NCBI RefSeq assembly: GCF_018446385.1
Contig: NC_055990.1
Span: 29,225,891-29,289,890 of the forward strand
Source of the DNA: Zingiber officinale
Lineage: Eukaryota > Streptophyta > Magnoliopsida > Zingiberales > Zingiberaceae
DNA: 64,000 bases
Reading direction: 5' to 3'
Positions 1-8,786 of the stretch are shown here, in pieces. The position numbers and the translations under genes are program-made. Under the pieces are notes generated by a model. The model did not search any database and was not told the origin of the DNA. It worked only from the letters and a program-made list of their open reading frames with translations. Position 1 is the stretch's first letter. Each line of letters starts with the position of its first letter.

Positions 1-679
1 AAGAAAAAAAAAACTACCTGGAAAAGGAGAAAATCTAGCTTTTAAGTCTCTTATTTCTTCAATGTGTAACATCAGAATAAGCAATTTTTGCAAAGTCATC
101 AACTGTAAAAGTCAAAGTCAGACTTTGCTATATTGGCAGACATTGCTGTACAATTAGATGAAAAGAAATAACCTACCTAGCAAAAGAGATATGCTAGCTA
201 TTTTCTTCTTATTTGTTCAACATGTATGCTAAAATTCATAAGGGAGTCAAACGAACAATCACCATTGTTCGAAGAAAATATTGATGGAAGAAAATACCCA
301 GACACAACATAGCAAGAAGGTGGCAATTTCTATCGTGCCAACAGTTCCAGTGCTTTTAGTTTATTTATTTTGTCCATGATTTAGATGGAAAAGAAATCGG
401 TAGCAATGTTACTGACTCCATGCAGGACATTCTAGTAGAAATCAATTCACTAACAATTATTGAATTGAATCAAAGATGTAAACCAGAGACACGTAGGTCA
501 CTCTAGAATAATCATTAACAGTGGTTGAACTGAAGAAAAGATGTAAACCAGAGAGACAGAGAGACAGGGGGAAAAAAATGCAGGCAATGATTTGAATGGC
601 ATCCGGGCATCTGTAAATTTCCAGAAAACCAGATGTATTGATCACAATAGAACAAATTAATGAGCAAACAATGAGCTAC

Positions 680-792
680 CTCAATGTCATCAGCAAGGTC
701 GCTGCCGTGAGAAGGAAAGGATCCCATACTTTGGCCATTTTTATTCCAAAGTGATATCTTTTTATCGTCACCAGCACTAGCAACCACTAGGT
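680..792 (-). pseudogene. NEDD1: NEDD1-like WD40 gene fragment (one exon)
   Basis: A single 113-nt exon with AG acceptor (793-794) and GT donor (678-679). It encodes [20 protein letters not shown] and a little more, which I recognise as the early WD40 repeat of plant NEDD1, a protein that recruits gamma-tubulin to microtubules. The N-terminal exon is not upstream: the DUF1639 fragment ends only about 200 bases away. The following WD40 exons are not seen in 1-679. It is therefore an isolated exon with intron flanks, best explained as cargo of the CACTA element. If the remaining exons lie left of the window it could instead be the 5' part of a broken gene. Confidence 0.6.
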
Positions 793-997
793 CTGCACGA
801 ACATAAAGATTAAACTTTAGTAAGATTTTCCCACCGTAAAAGTCAGCCACCATCCGCTGGATTAACAAAATTAACTAAGTTATACAAGATACAAAATAAA
901 TTTGAATGATGAGTCATGGGAAAATTAAATTCTGACGGAAAAATTCCAATTCGATCATAATCAATGATAGCAATTAGTATTACCTCTCCCTTTTGCT

Positions 998-1871
998 TCA
1001 TTCTGAATCACTCTCCATGGACATGGCCTTTAATCCTCTTCTCCTCTGCGAATTATGGAACAGGAAACAAAAGAACATGAGATGTGAATGGGACGCAGGA
1101 ACGAGACGAGCAAATTAGTCCAAGGTAGAGAGAGAATTTCTACCTTTCTTGATCCCTTCTTCTCCCTGACTACATACCTCTCCTGTGAGAGATCTGACAG
1201 CCATGCTCCAGGACTCACCAACTAGATTGAGTTTGTCAAAGAAATTAGAGGAAAAAATTAGTTTTTTCGACTGTTTGATCTTAAAAATCGGATTTTTGGA
1301 GGGAATGGAAGCGTACGAGTATGCATTTTTGGACGAATTTGGATCTCTTCTTGGGTCGCTGCGGCAGCTTGCACCCCTTCATCACCATGAAGTCCTCCTC
1401 CTTCTCCTTGTTCGACAGTGAAACGAAGAATCGAGGTAGAGAGGCTGTCGAGGCTCTTTCGTTGGCGTTCTCGCCCTCGCATACCAACGCCGCCGATCCC
1501 CTGGTCGTGTAGCAACGGTCATCCTTATCCGGCGACGACGAGACAGATCGGGAGTTATGGTTCTCGCTCCCGGCCAATTCCGACCTCCTGTGGATAAATC
1601 CGAGCAGTGGTTACTTCCATATCTCACCGCCGACACCTCAAACTAGATCATACCCTAACTTTTCCGGATCAACCTCCGATCTATTACCTGAGGGGATAAA
1701 GAGGCGGGTGCAGGGGGGACTCTTGATCTGCGATGCGGCGGACATTCCGAGACGCGATTCCCCTCCGGACGCCAGATTTTGCGGTGGATCCTTTGTCCCT
1801 GACCTTGATGCGGCGGAGGCGCTTGCGGCACCCCCATTGCAGAGTGATGCGAGGACTGTTGCAGAGCCCAT
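998..1871 (-). pseudogene. DUF1639 family gene, three exons, two in-frame stops
   Basis: Three exons fit together: 1317-1871, 1144-1221 and 998-1045, with GT/AG borders and phase 0 at both joins. The exon 1 start is the ATG at 1871 in good context. The C-terminal half has the family hallmark: a SNKEKEEDFMVMKG stretch, then LPQRPKKRSKFVQKC, then LVSPGAWLSDLSQERY and a basic tail ending GLKAMSMESDSE. Function of the family is unknown. Exon 1 is exactly 185 codons, but codons at 1638-1640 (TGA) and 1611-1613 (TAA) are stops. The gap between them is too small for a normal plant intron. Everything else stays in frame, so the copy looks recently disabled. It lies between the XTH and NEDD1 fragments in the CACTA element. 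Confidence 0.72.
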
Positions 1872-1986
1872 CGCGGCGGAGGAGAGATTGTTTTTGTTTT
1901 TTCGTCCTTCTTCTTCTTCTTCTTCTTCTTTCAAACAGGTAAAGGAAAGTGCTGCAAAATCTAAACTCGAGAGTAAAGAAGCATAC

Positions 1987-2394
1987 ATAGAAAGCAACCA
2001 CCACTCCAGCCACGTAATCGGAGGGCAGTTTAATGGAGGCACTAAAGAATCCATGGAGGTAGAGATCTTGCGACGCAAATGCAGCACCTGATCACAGAAC
2101 AAGGTAGGTTCAAAGATGCCCCTTTCTTTTTTAAAAAAAAAATCTTTTAACAGAACCTATTCGTTGGTCGAGGGAGAGGTGGACAGTCCGGCCATCGCCG
2201 TGAAGCATGAGGTTGGAGTCTTCGAACAGTTGGGTGTAGCCTTCCTCAAAGGAGATAGTGGCGAGGTTGGGCAACTCCGAGAGGAAAGCAGCCTCATGGG
2301 AAGGGAGCAGAACCGAACACAAAAACAGGAGGAAGCAGAAAGGAAAAGATAAAGTATGGATTACCGGAATGCAAAGAAGGCCTCCTCTTCTCAA
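1987..2394 (-). pseudogene. XTH: Xyloglucan endotransglucosylase/hydrolase fragment, exons 1-2
   Basis: Exon 1 (2157 to about 2394) encodes a hydrophobic signal-like segment followed by TISFEEGYTQLFEDSNLMLH. Exon 2 (1987-2087) encodes SQDLYLHGFFSASIKLPSDY and ends AGVVVAFY just before a GT donor. This order and these motifs match the N-terminus of GH16 XTH enzymes (XTH27/28-like), which cut and rejoin cell-wall xyloglucan. The 69-base intron (2088-2156) is kept, phase 1. The exon with the catalytic motif (HDEIDFEFLG type) is missing: the DUF1639 exon begins only 116 bases downstream. No ATG was found in frame upstream, so the start codon is also lost or in another exon. It cannot encode an active enzyme. 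Confidence 0.75.
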
Positions 2395-2664
2395 CCAAAT
2401 GGAGGAGTTGGAGGAGATGCGGTGTGGTTGGACGGAGAAGCAAGTTCGTCGTGTCTTGATCCTGATCGGGAAAGGATCTAGGAAGGGGGAAGAGGGAGAT
2501 GAGGCTGAGAGAGATGGTCGGAGGTTTAGGTTTAAGCTGAGAGAGATGTCTCGGTTTAGGTTTACGCGAGAGAGATGGTCGCGCGGAGGAAGGGGCGGGA
2601 TAAAGATTTAGGTTTGGAAGGAAAACACTTAGGCATATTTTGGCTTGTGGGGAAAATTAAAATA

Positions 2665-2896
2665 TTTTATTTGGGTTCATTAACATCGGATTTTAAAAAC
2701 TGATGTTAAAATCGATGTCTATTAACGAAAAAAGGGCACTCATAGACATCGCCTAAAAAACCGATGTCTATGAGCTAAAATCTGCGCTCATAGACACCGG
2801 TTTTTAGAAAAACCGGTGTAAAATACTCAAAGACATCGGTTTTAGCCTAAAACCGTTGTTGTTCCACTGATGTCTATGAGCGATTTTGTTGTAGTG
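2665..2896. repeat. CACTA subterminal repeats and terminal inverted repeat
   Basis: About nine copies, in both orientations, of a word close to CATAGACATCGGTTTTT or its complement, often paired into short hairpins. The block ends in TTGTTGTAGTG at 2886-2896, the complement of CACTACAACAA. The next three bases (AAA) would be the target duplication. Subterminal repeats are where CACTA transposases bind. Confidence 0.75.
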
Positions 2897-3488
2897 AAAA
2901 CTCTACACACACACAAATATATATATATATATATATATAAGAGAAATGTTACTCGACACACCCTTACTCTGTACACTCCTTGGCAACCTTCATAGGTTTG
3001 AGCGCCCAAACCTATGAGAGTCGCCCTTACCCTACACACTCCTGGGCGACCCTCACAGGTTTGGGCGCCTCGATACCTAAAAGTGAATCGGGCCGCCTGG
3101 GGTGACTCAGGGTGCTTAGACCTATAAGGGTTGCCCAAGAATGTATAGGGCAACATTCTGCGCGCACCCACCAATCCAAGCGCCTGAATCAAATCTTGGC
3201 GCCTATATTCCAAATATATATATATATATATAACATTACTCCTTAAAATAACATTATACCACGTGAAATCTAATTTTTTTTCTCTTGAACAGTATAACTC
3301 AAAAGGAAAGTTTGAACTTTAGAGAGAAAATTTTATTGACTTAAATCCAGTATAATCCAACCCCTAAAGTCTAAAATCTTAAATGTTAAATATATATAAT
3401 ATACCCTGTGAGTATCTAAAATTTTTAATTTTGAACACTATAACTCAAGAGGAAAGTCTGAATCCTAGAGGAAAAATCTTATTGACTC
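2897..3488. other. Intergenic, AT dinucleotide runs and a GC-rich repeat
   Basis: No gene is seen. AT dinucleotide runs lie near 2917-2938 and 3215-3231. Between them is a block with two related units around CAGGTTTGGGCGCC, one of which forms the palindrome ATAGGTTTG...CAAACCTAT. Similar GGCGCCTGGATTG words recur at 26165-26220 on the other side of the nested retrotransposons. From 3240 the DNA is AT-rich with two related stretches (TTATTGACTTAAATCC / TTATTGACTCAAATC). Confidence 0.4.
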
Positions 3489-3493
3489 AAATC

Positions 3494-4388
3494 TGTTAGT
3501 ACCCCACGGTTATTTTGATGTGGTTAACCAAGTTCAGTTAGGTCTTGTCGTGTTTTGATCCTTGTGTCTAAATATGTGGAGCTTAAGAACACAAGAAGTC
3601 TAATGGAAGACGCAACTAGCGAGAAGGGTGGCACGGAAAAGGAGCCGATAGGCTCTGTGTATCCAAGGGGTAAGGTGATGTGGAAGAGTACACCGATGAA
3701 CGAGAAGGATATGCACGACGTTCGAGGGATGAAAAGCCGGAGAGGATGCCTGCTCAAGGAGAAGGCCGGAGTTAAATTCAAGTGAGCTCAATTCTAGATA
3801 GCCAGAGAATCACCTACGCAAAGAGCCTTGCGAACAGATCAACGATGAGCTGGGTTACCGTGTGGAAGGCGCCTTCCGTGAATGGAAGGCACCTTCGATG
3901 AACAGTAGGAAGGTGTCTTCCAGCTTTTGAAGCGCCTTCCAAGTGACCATTTGTGAAGATAAACTTTATCTTCATACGGATATAACTTGACATGCTAGAG
4001 GCGTCTTCCACCCTATTGAAGGCGCATTCCAACCTCGGATAAGATTTTCCAAGGGCTATAAAAGGACCCTTGGACCTAGGAAAAAAATACAGCAACTGAA
4101 CTAGAAGTTTTGTATTCACTTCCTAGTTATTCTATGAGCTGTAAACGTTTGTAAGAGATTACTCCGCCTTCAACAAAGGAGTTTTTCTAGTGGAGCTTTC
4201 TTCAATACCTTGGATTAACAACCACCTAGGTTATAACCAAGTAAATAAATTGTTCTCGTACTTTTTGTTCAGTTTTATTATTCTGTTTAGTATACTTGTG
4301 CTACTAACTAGAGTTGAAAGAACGAGAAAGATTCGCTTTATTTTTAATAGGTAATTCACCCCCTCTTGCCGGCCCCGCTGCATCAATA
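3494..4388 (+). repeat. Left LTR of element A
   Basis: 895 bp. Starts TGTTAGTACCCC and ends near CATCAATA, where the right copy has ATCAACA. It contains repeated short words of the type GAAGGCGCCTTCC and a TATA box near 4056. The right copy matches throughout, with scattered substitutions and a shorter middle. Confidence 0.8.
4056..4065 (+). promoter_or_regulatory. TATA box of the element A LTR
   Basis: CTATAAAAGG within the left LTR. The same word context (GGTTATAAAAAGACC) is kept in the right LTR near 25720. Position and orientation fit the LTR promoter. Confidence 0.55.
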
Positions 4389-4390
4389 AG

Positions 4391-4402
4391 TGGTATCAGA
4401 GT
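4391..4402 (+). other. Primer binding site of element A
   Basis: TGGTATCAGAGT starts two bases after the left LTR. It matches the complement of the initiator methionine tRNA 3' end used by many plant LTR elements, except for the last base. Confidence 0.75.
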
Positions 4403-4447
4403 CAAAACTCCTCAGAAGAACTAATCATCATCTGAAGCATCGAGACG

Positions 4448-5690
4448 ATGGCCGAACTGAGCATCTACCCGCCGAAGTTTAAGGGAGAATTTGCATTATG
4501 GAAGAAACGCATCGAGTTATTTTTTTAAAACTGATTTTGAAATTCTTTTGATAATTAAATATGGTTTTGTAGCTCCCAAAGACCCACAAGGAAATGAGAA
4601 GGAAGAATACCAATGGACCAAGAAGGATCAAGCAGACTTCATAGTGAATGGACGAGACGAGCTCCACCTGCTCAGTGTACTTCCACCCTAGGAAGTAAAT
4701 CGGATTGGAGATTACTAATCAGCAAAGGAACTTTGGGAGAAGTTCCTGGAGTTTCACGAAGGAACTTTCGAAGCAAAGCTTGCGAGACAGGATCTGCTCC
4801 GGAACTAACTAACGAACCTCGAATGGAAGAAAGGGAAATAGTTGCACATCTGCACTTGAGAATCAAAGAACTCACCATCGGACTTACGAATCTCGGAGAA
4901 AAGGTAACGAACTGAGATTCATTAAGGTACACTTTAAATGTATTTCCTAGGGCACCCAAGTGGACCTCTATAGTCGACTCATTTTATATATCTAAAGACC
5001 TCGAAGTTAGTTCATTAGAAAATCTTTTTTCCACCTTTGAACTTCAAGAATCTAGATGTGCAGAGATGAAAAGGGAGCCTAGTCAGATCATTACCCCCAA
5101 AGGTAAGAACGGATGATCCAAACTCCGAAACATCAATTGATGAAGACGAAGCGGCTCTAATGGTAAGAAAATTTAATAAATTCATTAAATCTAATAAATT
5201 TAATAAGTCACAGACAAAGAAGCACTTTCGGAGCAAAAGAAATGTCTGATGCTACAACGGCCAAGGAGAAGATCACATCAAAGACGACTGCCCAGAACTA
5301 AAGAAAAAAGAGAAGGGCAAGGGAAAAAGACCAACAAGATCGAAGCACAAGAATCTGAAGGTCACATGGGATGAATCATCGTCCTCTATGTCTGAGATGA
5401 AGCCTTTGTCGGACTAGCCCTAATGGTAGACCATCAAAAAGAAGATGAAAGCAATTTAGAGATGAACATCAATGAAAGGGGAGGATCCTCTGAAGAAAGC
5501 AGTGATGATGGGGGAGCATTACAACATGAGGTAAGTGAGGTACGTGCACTATCTCCTAAGCAATCTCTTGAGTTTATCAAAATGCTCTCTAAAAATATGT
5601 GCAAATTAGAAAAATAAAATTTTGATTTAAAAAGACAATTAGCCAATGTATGTCCACTAGAATTATTTGATAATTTGAAATTAGAAAACA
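4448..5690 (+). pseudogene. Degenerate gag of element A
   Basis: Begins with ATG at 4448 (MAELSIYPPKFKGEFALWKK), the start of a plant copia gag, then breaks frame. Further pieces follow in shifting frames: a TKKDQADFIVNGRDELH block near 4615 and a partial zinc knuckle near 5250 (CYNGQGEDHIKDDC). In that knuckle the second cysteine of the CX2C pair is glycine. An acidic, serine-rich stretch lies at 5423-5617. The frames are broken many times, so no full protein can be made. No pol follows; 5700-6490 is AT-rich and shows no coding signal. Confidence 0.6.
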
Positions 5691-6504
5691 AAAAAAAATA
5701 GAAAACAAAAAAATTAGAAACACAAATAGAGAGATTGAAAGATAACCATGCATGTTCTAATTACTATCAAAAACTAAGATTTAGAAATTATGGTAAAATC
5801 AACTGGTACATTAGAAATCACCAGGGTCAAATTAGAAAAATATCACAGAAATATATTCCTAAGAAATTTTTAATAAACCAATAGATAGAAACTTATATTG
5901 GGTTCCAAAATATGCTTAGATTAAAGTGTTATGTTTGATAGATAGACCTAGAATGTTCAGGAAGAAAATTGAATATTTAATTTCTTTAAAAAACTTTGTC
6001 TAAAATTGGTTGTTGTTCTAATATCCAAGAAGGCCTAGTACCTCACCATAGTTTGGAAACTAATTATTGAAATAAATGTTTAATTAACTAACTAAAATAA
6101 AAGTTTTTTCCCAGTTTTTATTTTTTGCTTAAAGTAATTTCAATATTATTTAAATTTTCAACTGGTATAAAAAAAATTTAGATTTCTTTTCAAAATTCTA
6201 TAAACTTCTTAATTTTTTTTTCTATCCCTTAGACTTCTGCTGAAAATTCTTTCCAGTTATTTGATTTGTTTATCCCTTAGACTTCTGCTGAAAATATTTC
6301 AACATTTTCTAAAAGTTTATTTTATTTTTTCCCAAAGTTTTTTTATGTGATCAAAGGGAGGATATAGGTAGTTCAGAGGGAGTTAGGATTTATCCTTGTA
6401 TTTTTTATTTTGCAATTAACTTGTTTAAATTCATTGCTTTATTATTTCATTGTATTTTTAACCCTAACTTAAACTTGGGTTGATGCACAACAAAAAGGAG
6501 AGAT

Positions 6505-6913
6505 TGTTAGTACCCCATGGTTATTTTGATGTGGTCAACTAAGTTTAGCTAGGTCCTATTATATTTTGATCCTTGTGTCTAAGTGTGTAGGAGCTTAGAA
6601 ACATAAGAAGTAGAGTGAAAGACGCAGCTAGGGTAGCACGGGAAATGAGCCAACGGGCTCGGTGCATCTGAGGGACGAGGTGCTGCGAAAGAGTACACCG
6701 GTGGACGAGAAGGACGTGCGTGACGTTAGAGGGACAAGAAGCCGAGGCGGAAGCCTGCTCGAAGAGAAAGCCGGAGTTAAGTTCGGGTGAGCTCAATTTC
6801 GGATGGCAGGAGAATCACCTAAGCGAAGAGCCTCGCGAAGATATCAACGTTGAGCTGAGTTGTCGTCTGGAACGCGCCTTCCATCCAATTGAAGGCGTCT
6901 TCTAGCTTCGGAT
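6505..6913 (+). repeat. Right LTR of element A, first part
   Basis: Starts TGTTAGTACCCC as the left LTR does. It is interrupted at CGGAT (6909-6913), the presumed target site of element B, and resumes after 25701. Confidence 0.8.
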
Positions 6914-7425
6914 TGTTGGGACCAAATATGTAGCTAGAGGGGGGGTGAATAGCTTGGCGCAATATCATGCTCGTTGTTGCTTGTTTTTTCAAAGATGTGC
7001 AGCGGAAACACAAGAAAACAAACACAACGCTAACACAAGGGATTTACTTGGTATCCACCTCAAGAAGAGGTGACTAATCCAAGGATCCACACACTCACGC
7101 ACCCTCCACTAATAAAACACTCCTTTACGGTAACTACCGAAGGTGGAGAAGCCCTACAAGTTCACACTACAAGAAGAAAGGGAAAGGAAATACAATACAA
7201 GCAAAACCTTACAAGTTTGCACAAGAAAAACCCTAACCCTAGCTTTCTTTTTCTTGCTGTAAATCCACCTCTTGACTTGGAAAAACCCTCCAAGAACTTC
7301 AAGAACTGGCGGTGAGAACTCTGTGAAGCGGCTCTAGAATCGCTGTGAAGATCGGAGTTGAATAGTGCAAGCGTTGGCGGAGAAAGAGCTCGACAACGGC
7401 TTTAATCGACGCCAACGGTTGAATC

Positions 7426-7727
7426 CCAATCGATCGGATTGCTCCAAATCGATTGGGGAGGCTTTGGATCGATCGACCGATCGATCCAGAGCGCCTTTAT
7501 GCTCTTGGGAATCACCTGGATCGATCGACTGATCAATCCAGGGCTTATCGTGCGAAATCGCACCTCCCAATCGATCGCCCGATCGATTGGGAGGCTTTCT
7601 ATTCGCGCGACACTTCTCCCCAATCGATCCACTGATTGATTGGGAGGAGACTTATCGCGGGGACTCTCCCAATTGATCGGTCGATCGATTGGGCATGAGC
7701 CAATCGATCAACTGATCGATCTAGCTC
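7426..7727. repeat. Palindrome array I: ATCGATC-N4-GATCGAT dyads
   Basis: About seven dyads. Each has a core ATCGATC, a four-base spacer and GATCGAT, extended by arms that differ between units but stay complementary. Examples: TGGATC...GATCCA at 7465-7488, CCTGG...CCAGG near 7515-7542, CTCCCAA...TTGGGAG near 7564-7594. The copy in the other LTR is at 13336-13681, and a related set lies inside the element at 9504-9690. Confidence 0.8.
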
Positions 7728-7787
7728 TTATTTTTGCCCAAAAACAAGTCCAAAGTCCCCTAAACCAACATCTGGTCAACCATGACC

Positions 7788-8140
7788 TGTTGGTACATCA
7801 TACCTAGCATCCGGTCACCCTTGACCTGCTAGGACTCCCTCACCAAGTGTCCGGTCAATCCCTTTGACCCACTTGGACTTTTCTCCTCGTGCCAAGTGTC
7901 CGGTCATCCTTGACCCACTTGGACTTATCTCCACCAGGTGCCCGATCAACCTTGATCCACCTGGATTTCCCGTGCTAAGTATCCGGTCAATCCCTTTGAC
8001 CTACTTGGACTTATCTCCACCAGGTGTCCGATCAACCTTGATCCACTTGGATTTTCCGTGCCAAGTATCCGGTCAATCCCTTTGACCTACTTGGACTTTC
8101 CAACACCAGATGTCTGATCAAACTTGATCCATTTGGATTT
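7788..8140. repeat. Palindrome array II: GGTCAA/TTGACC units
   Basis: Seven or more units of about 45-60 bp. Each has outer arms such as CCAAGTG/CACTTGG, CAGGTG/CACCTG or CCAGATG/CATCTGG, and inner arms GGTCAA/TTGACC or GATCAA/TTGATC. Arms change together between units. Repeated in the other LTR near 13747-14095. Confidence 0.75.
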
Positions 8141-8146
8141 CCTGTG

Positions 8147-8590
8147 CCTGGCTTCATTCACCAGGACTTTCCTTCTGCCTAGCTTCACTCACTAGGACTT
8201 CTCATTTGCCTGGCTTCACTCACCAGGACTTTCCATACTGCCTAGCTTCACTCACTAGGTCTTTCTCCTGGCTTCACTCACCAGGATTTTCTAACTGCCC
8301 GGCTTCATTCACCGAGACTTTCCATACTACCTAGCTTCACTCACTAGGACTTTTCATACTGCCTAGCTTCACTCATTAGGTCTTTCACTTGGCTTCACTC
8401 ACCAGGATTTTCCAGCAGCCAGGCTTCACTTACCGGGACTTTCACCTAGCTTCACTCACTAGGATTTTCACTTCTGCCTAGCTTCACTCACCAGGACTTT
8501 CCTTCTACCTAGCTCCACTCACTAGGATTTTCCAGTCTGCCTAACCTCCCAGTTAGGACTTTCACCTGGCTTCACTCACCAGGATTTTCC
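8147..8590. repeat. Mini-hairpin array III: CTTCACTCA loop units
   Basis: About fifteen units of roughly 25-35 bp. Each is a five-base stem around the loop CTTCACTCA, followed by a spacer such as GACTTTCC. Stems come in matching versions: CCTGG/CCAGG, CCTAG/CTAGG and CCCGG/CCGGG. Repeated in the other LTR at 14095-14532, where element C has inserted in the last unit. Confidence 0.8.
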
Positions 8591-8786
8591 AATCAAGTAT
8601 TCAGTCAACCTTGACCTACTTGACTCTCTTTCACAATCTCACCACATGAACAATTGCACCTGCAATCTCCATATCTTGTCTCCATGTATTGTTAAACATC
8701 GAAACCTAAACATCAAGACTCGAGCTTGACCCAATTCAAGCTCAGTCAACCAGGTCAACCTTGACCTAGGGAATATTGCACCAACA

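Larger units (their letters stand above)
1..2896 (-). mobile_element. Right end of a CACTA transposon carrying host gene fragments (Pack-CACTA)
   Basis: The terminus at 2886-2896 reads, on the minus strand, CACTACAACAA, the usual start of a plant CACTA (En/Spm) terminal inverted repeat. Inside it lie many subterminal motifs of the form AGACATCGGTTTT. Farther in are pieces of three host genes in one orientation: XTH exons 1-2 (2394-1987), a DUF1639 gene (1871-998) and a NEDD1 exon (792-680). Introns are still present, so capture was from DNA and not from mRNA. No second CACTA end was found, so the left end should lie left of base 1. No transposase is visible, so the element is probably non-autonomous. 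The strand given is that of the captured genes. The CACTA end is seen directly; treating the gene pieces as cargo is inference. Confidence 0.72.
6914..8786 (-). repeat. Left LTR of element B (3' LTR in its own sense)
   Basis: Complete LTR. From about 7426 to 8600 it is built almost wholly of palindromic units of three kinds, listed separately. Its counterpart at 12831-14532 plus 25494-25701 matches closely, with a few unit-scale differences in the arrays. Confidence 0.85.

Noticed and set aside
2258-2611. Plus-strand 117-codon frame upstream of the XTH fragment
   Set aside because: Purine-rich low-complexity translation opposite to XTH exon 1 and its 5' flank; no conserved motif.
7334-7639. 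Open frames translating to RSIDRSIDR-type repeats
   Set aside because: They are translations of the GATCGATC palindromes on both strands and have no independent coding signal.
8147-8590. Regular short repeats with spacers, superficially CRISPR-like
   Set aside because: Plant nuclear LTR with imperfect hairpin units of variable length, no conserved direct repeat with unique spacers and no cas genes; the same array is in both LTRs.
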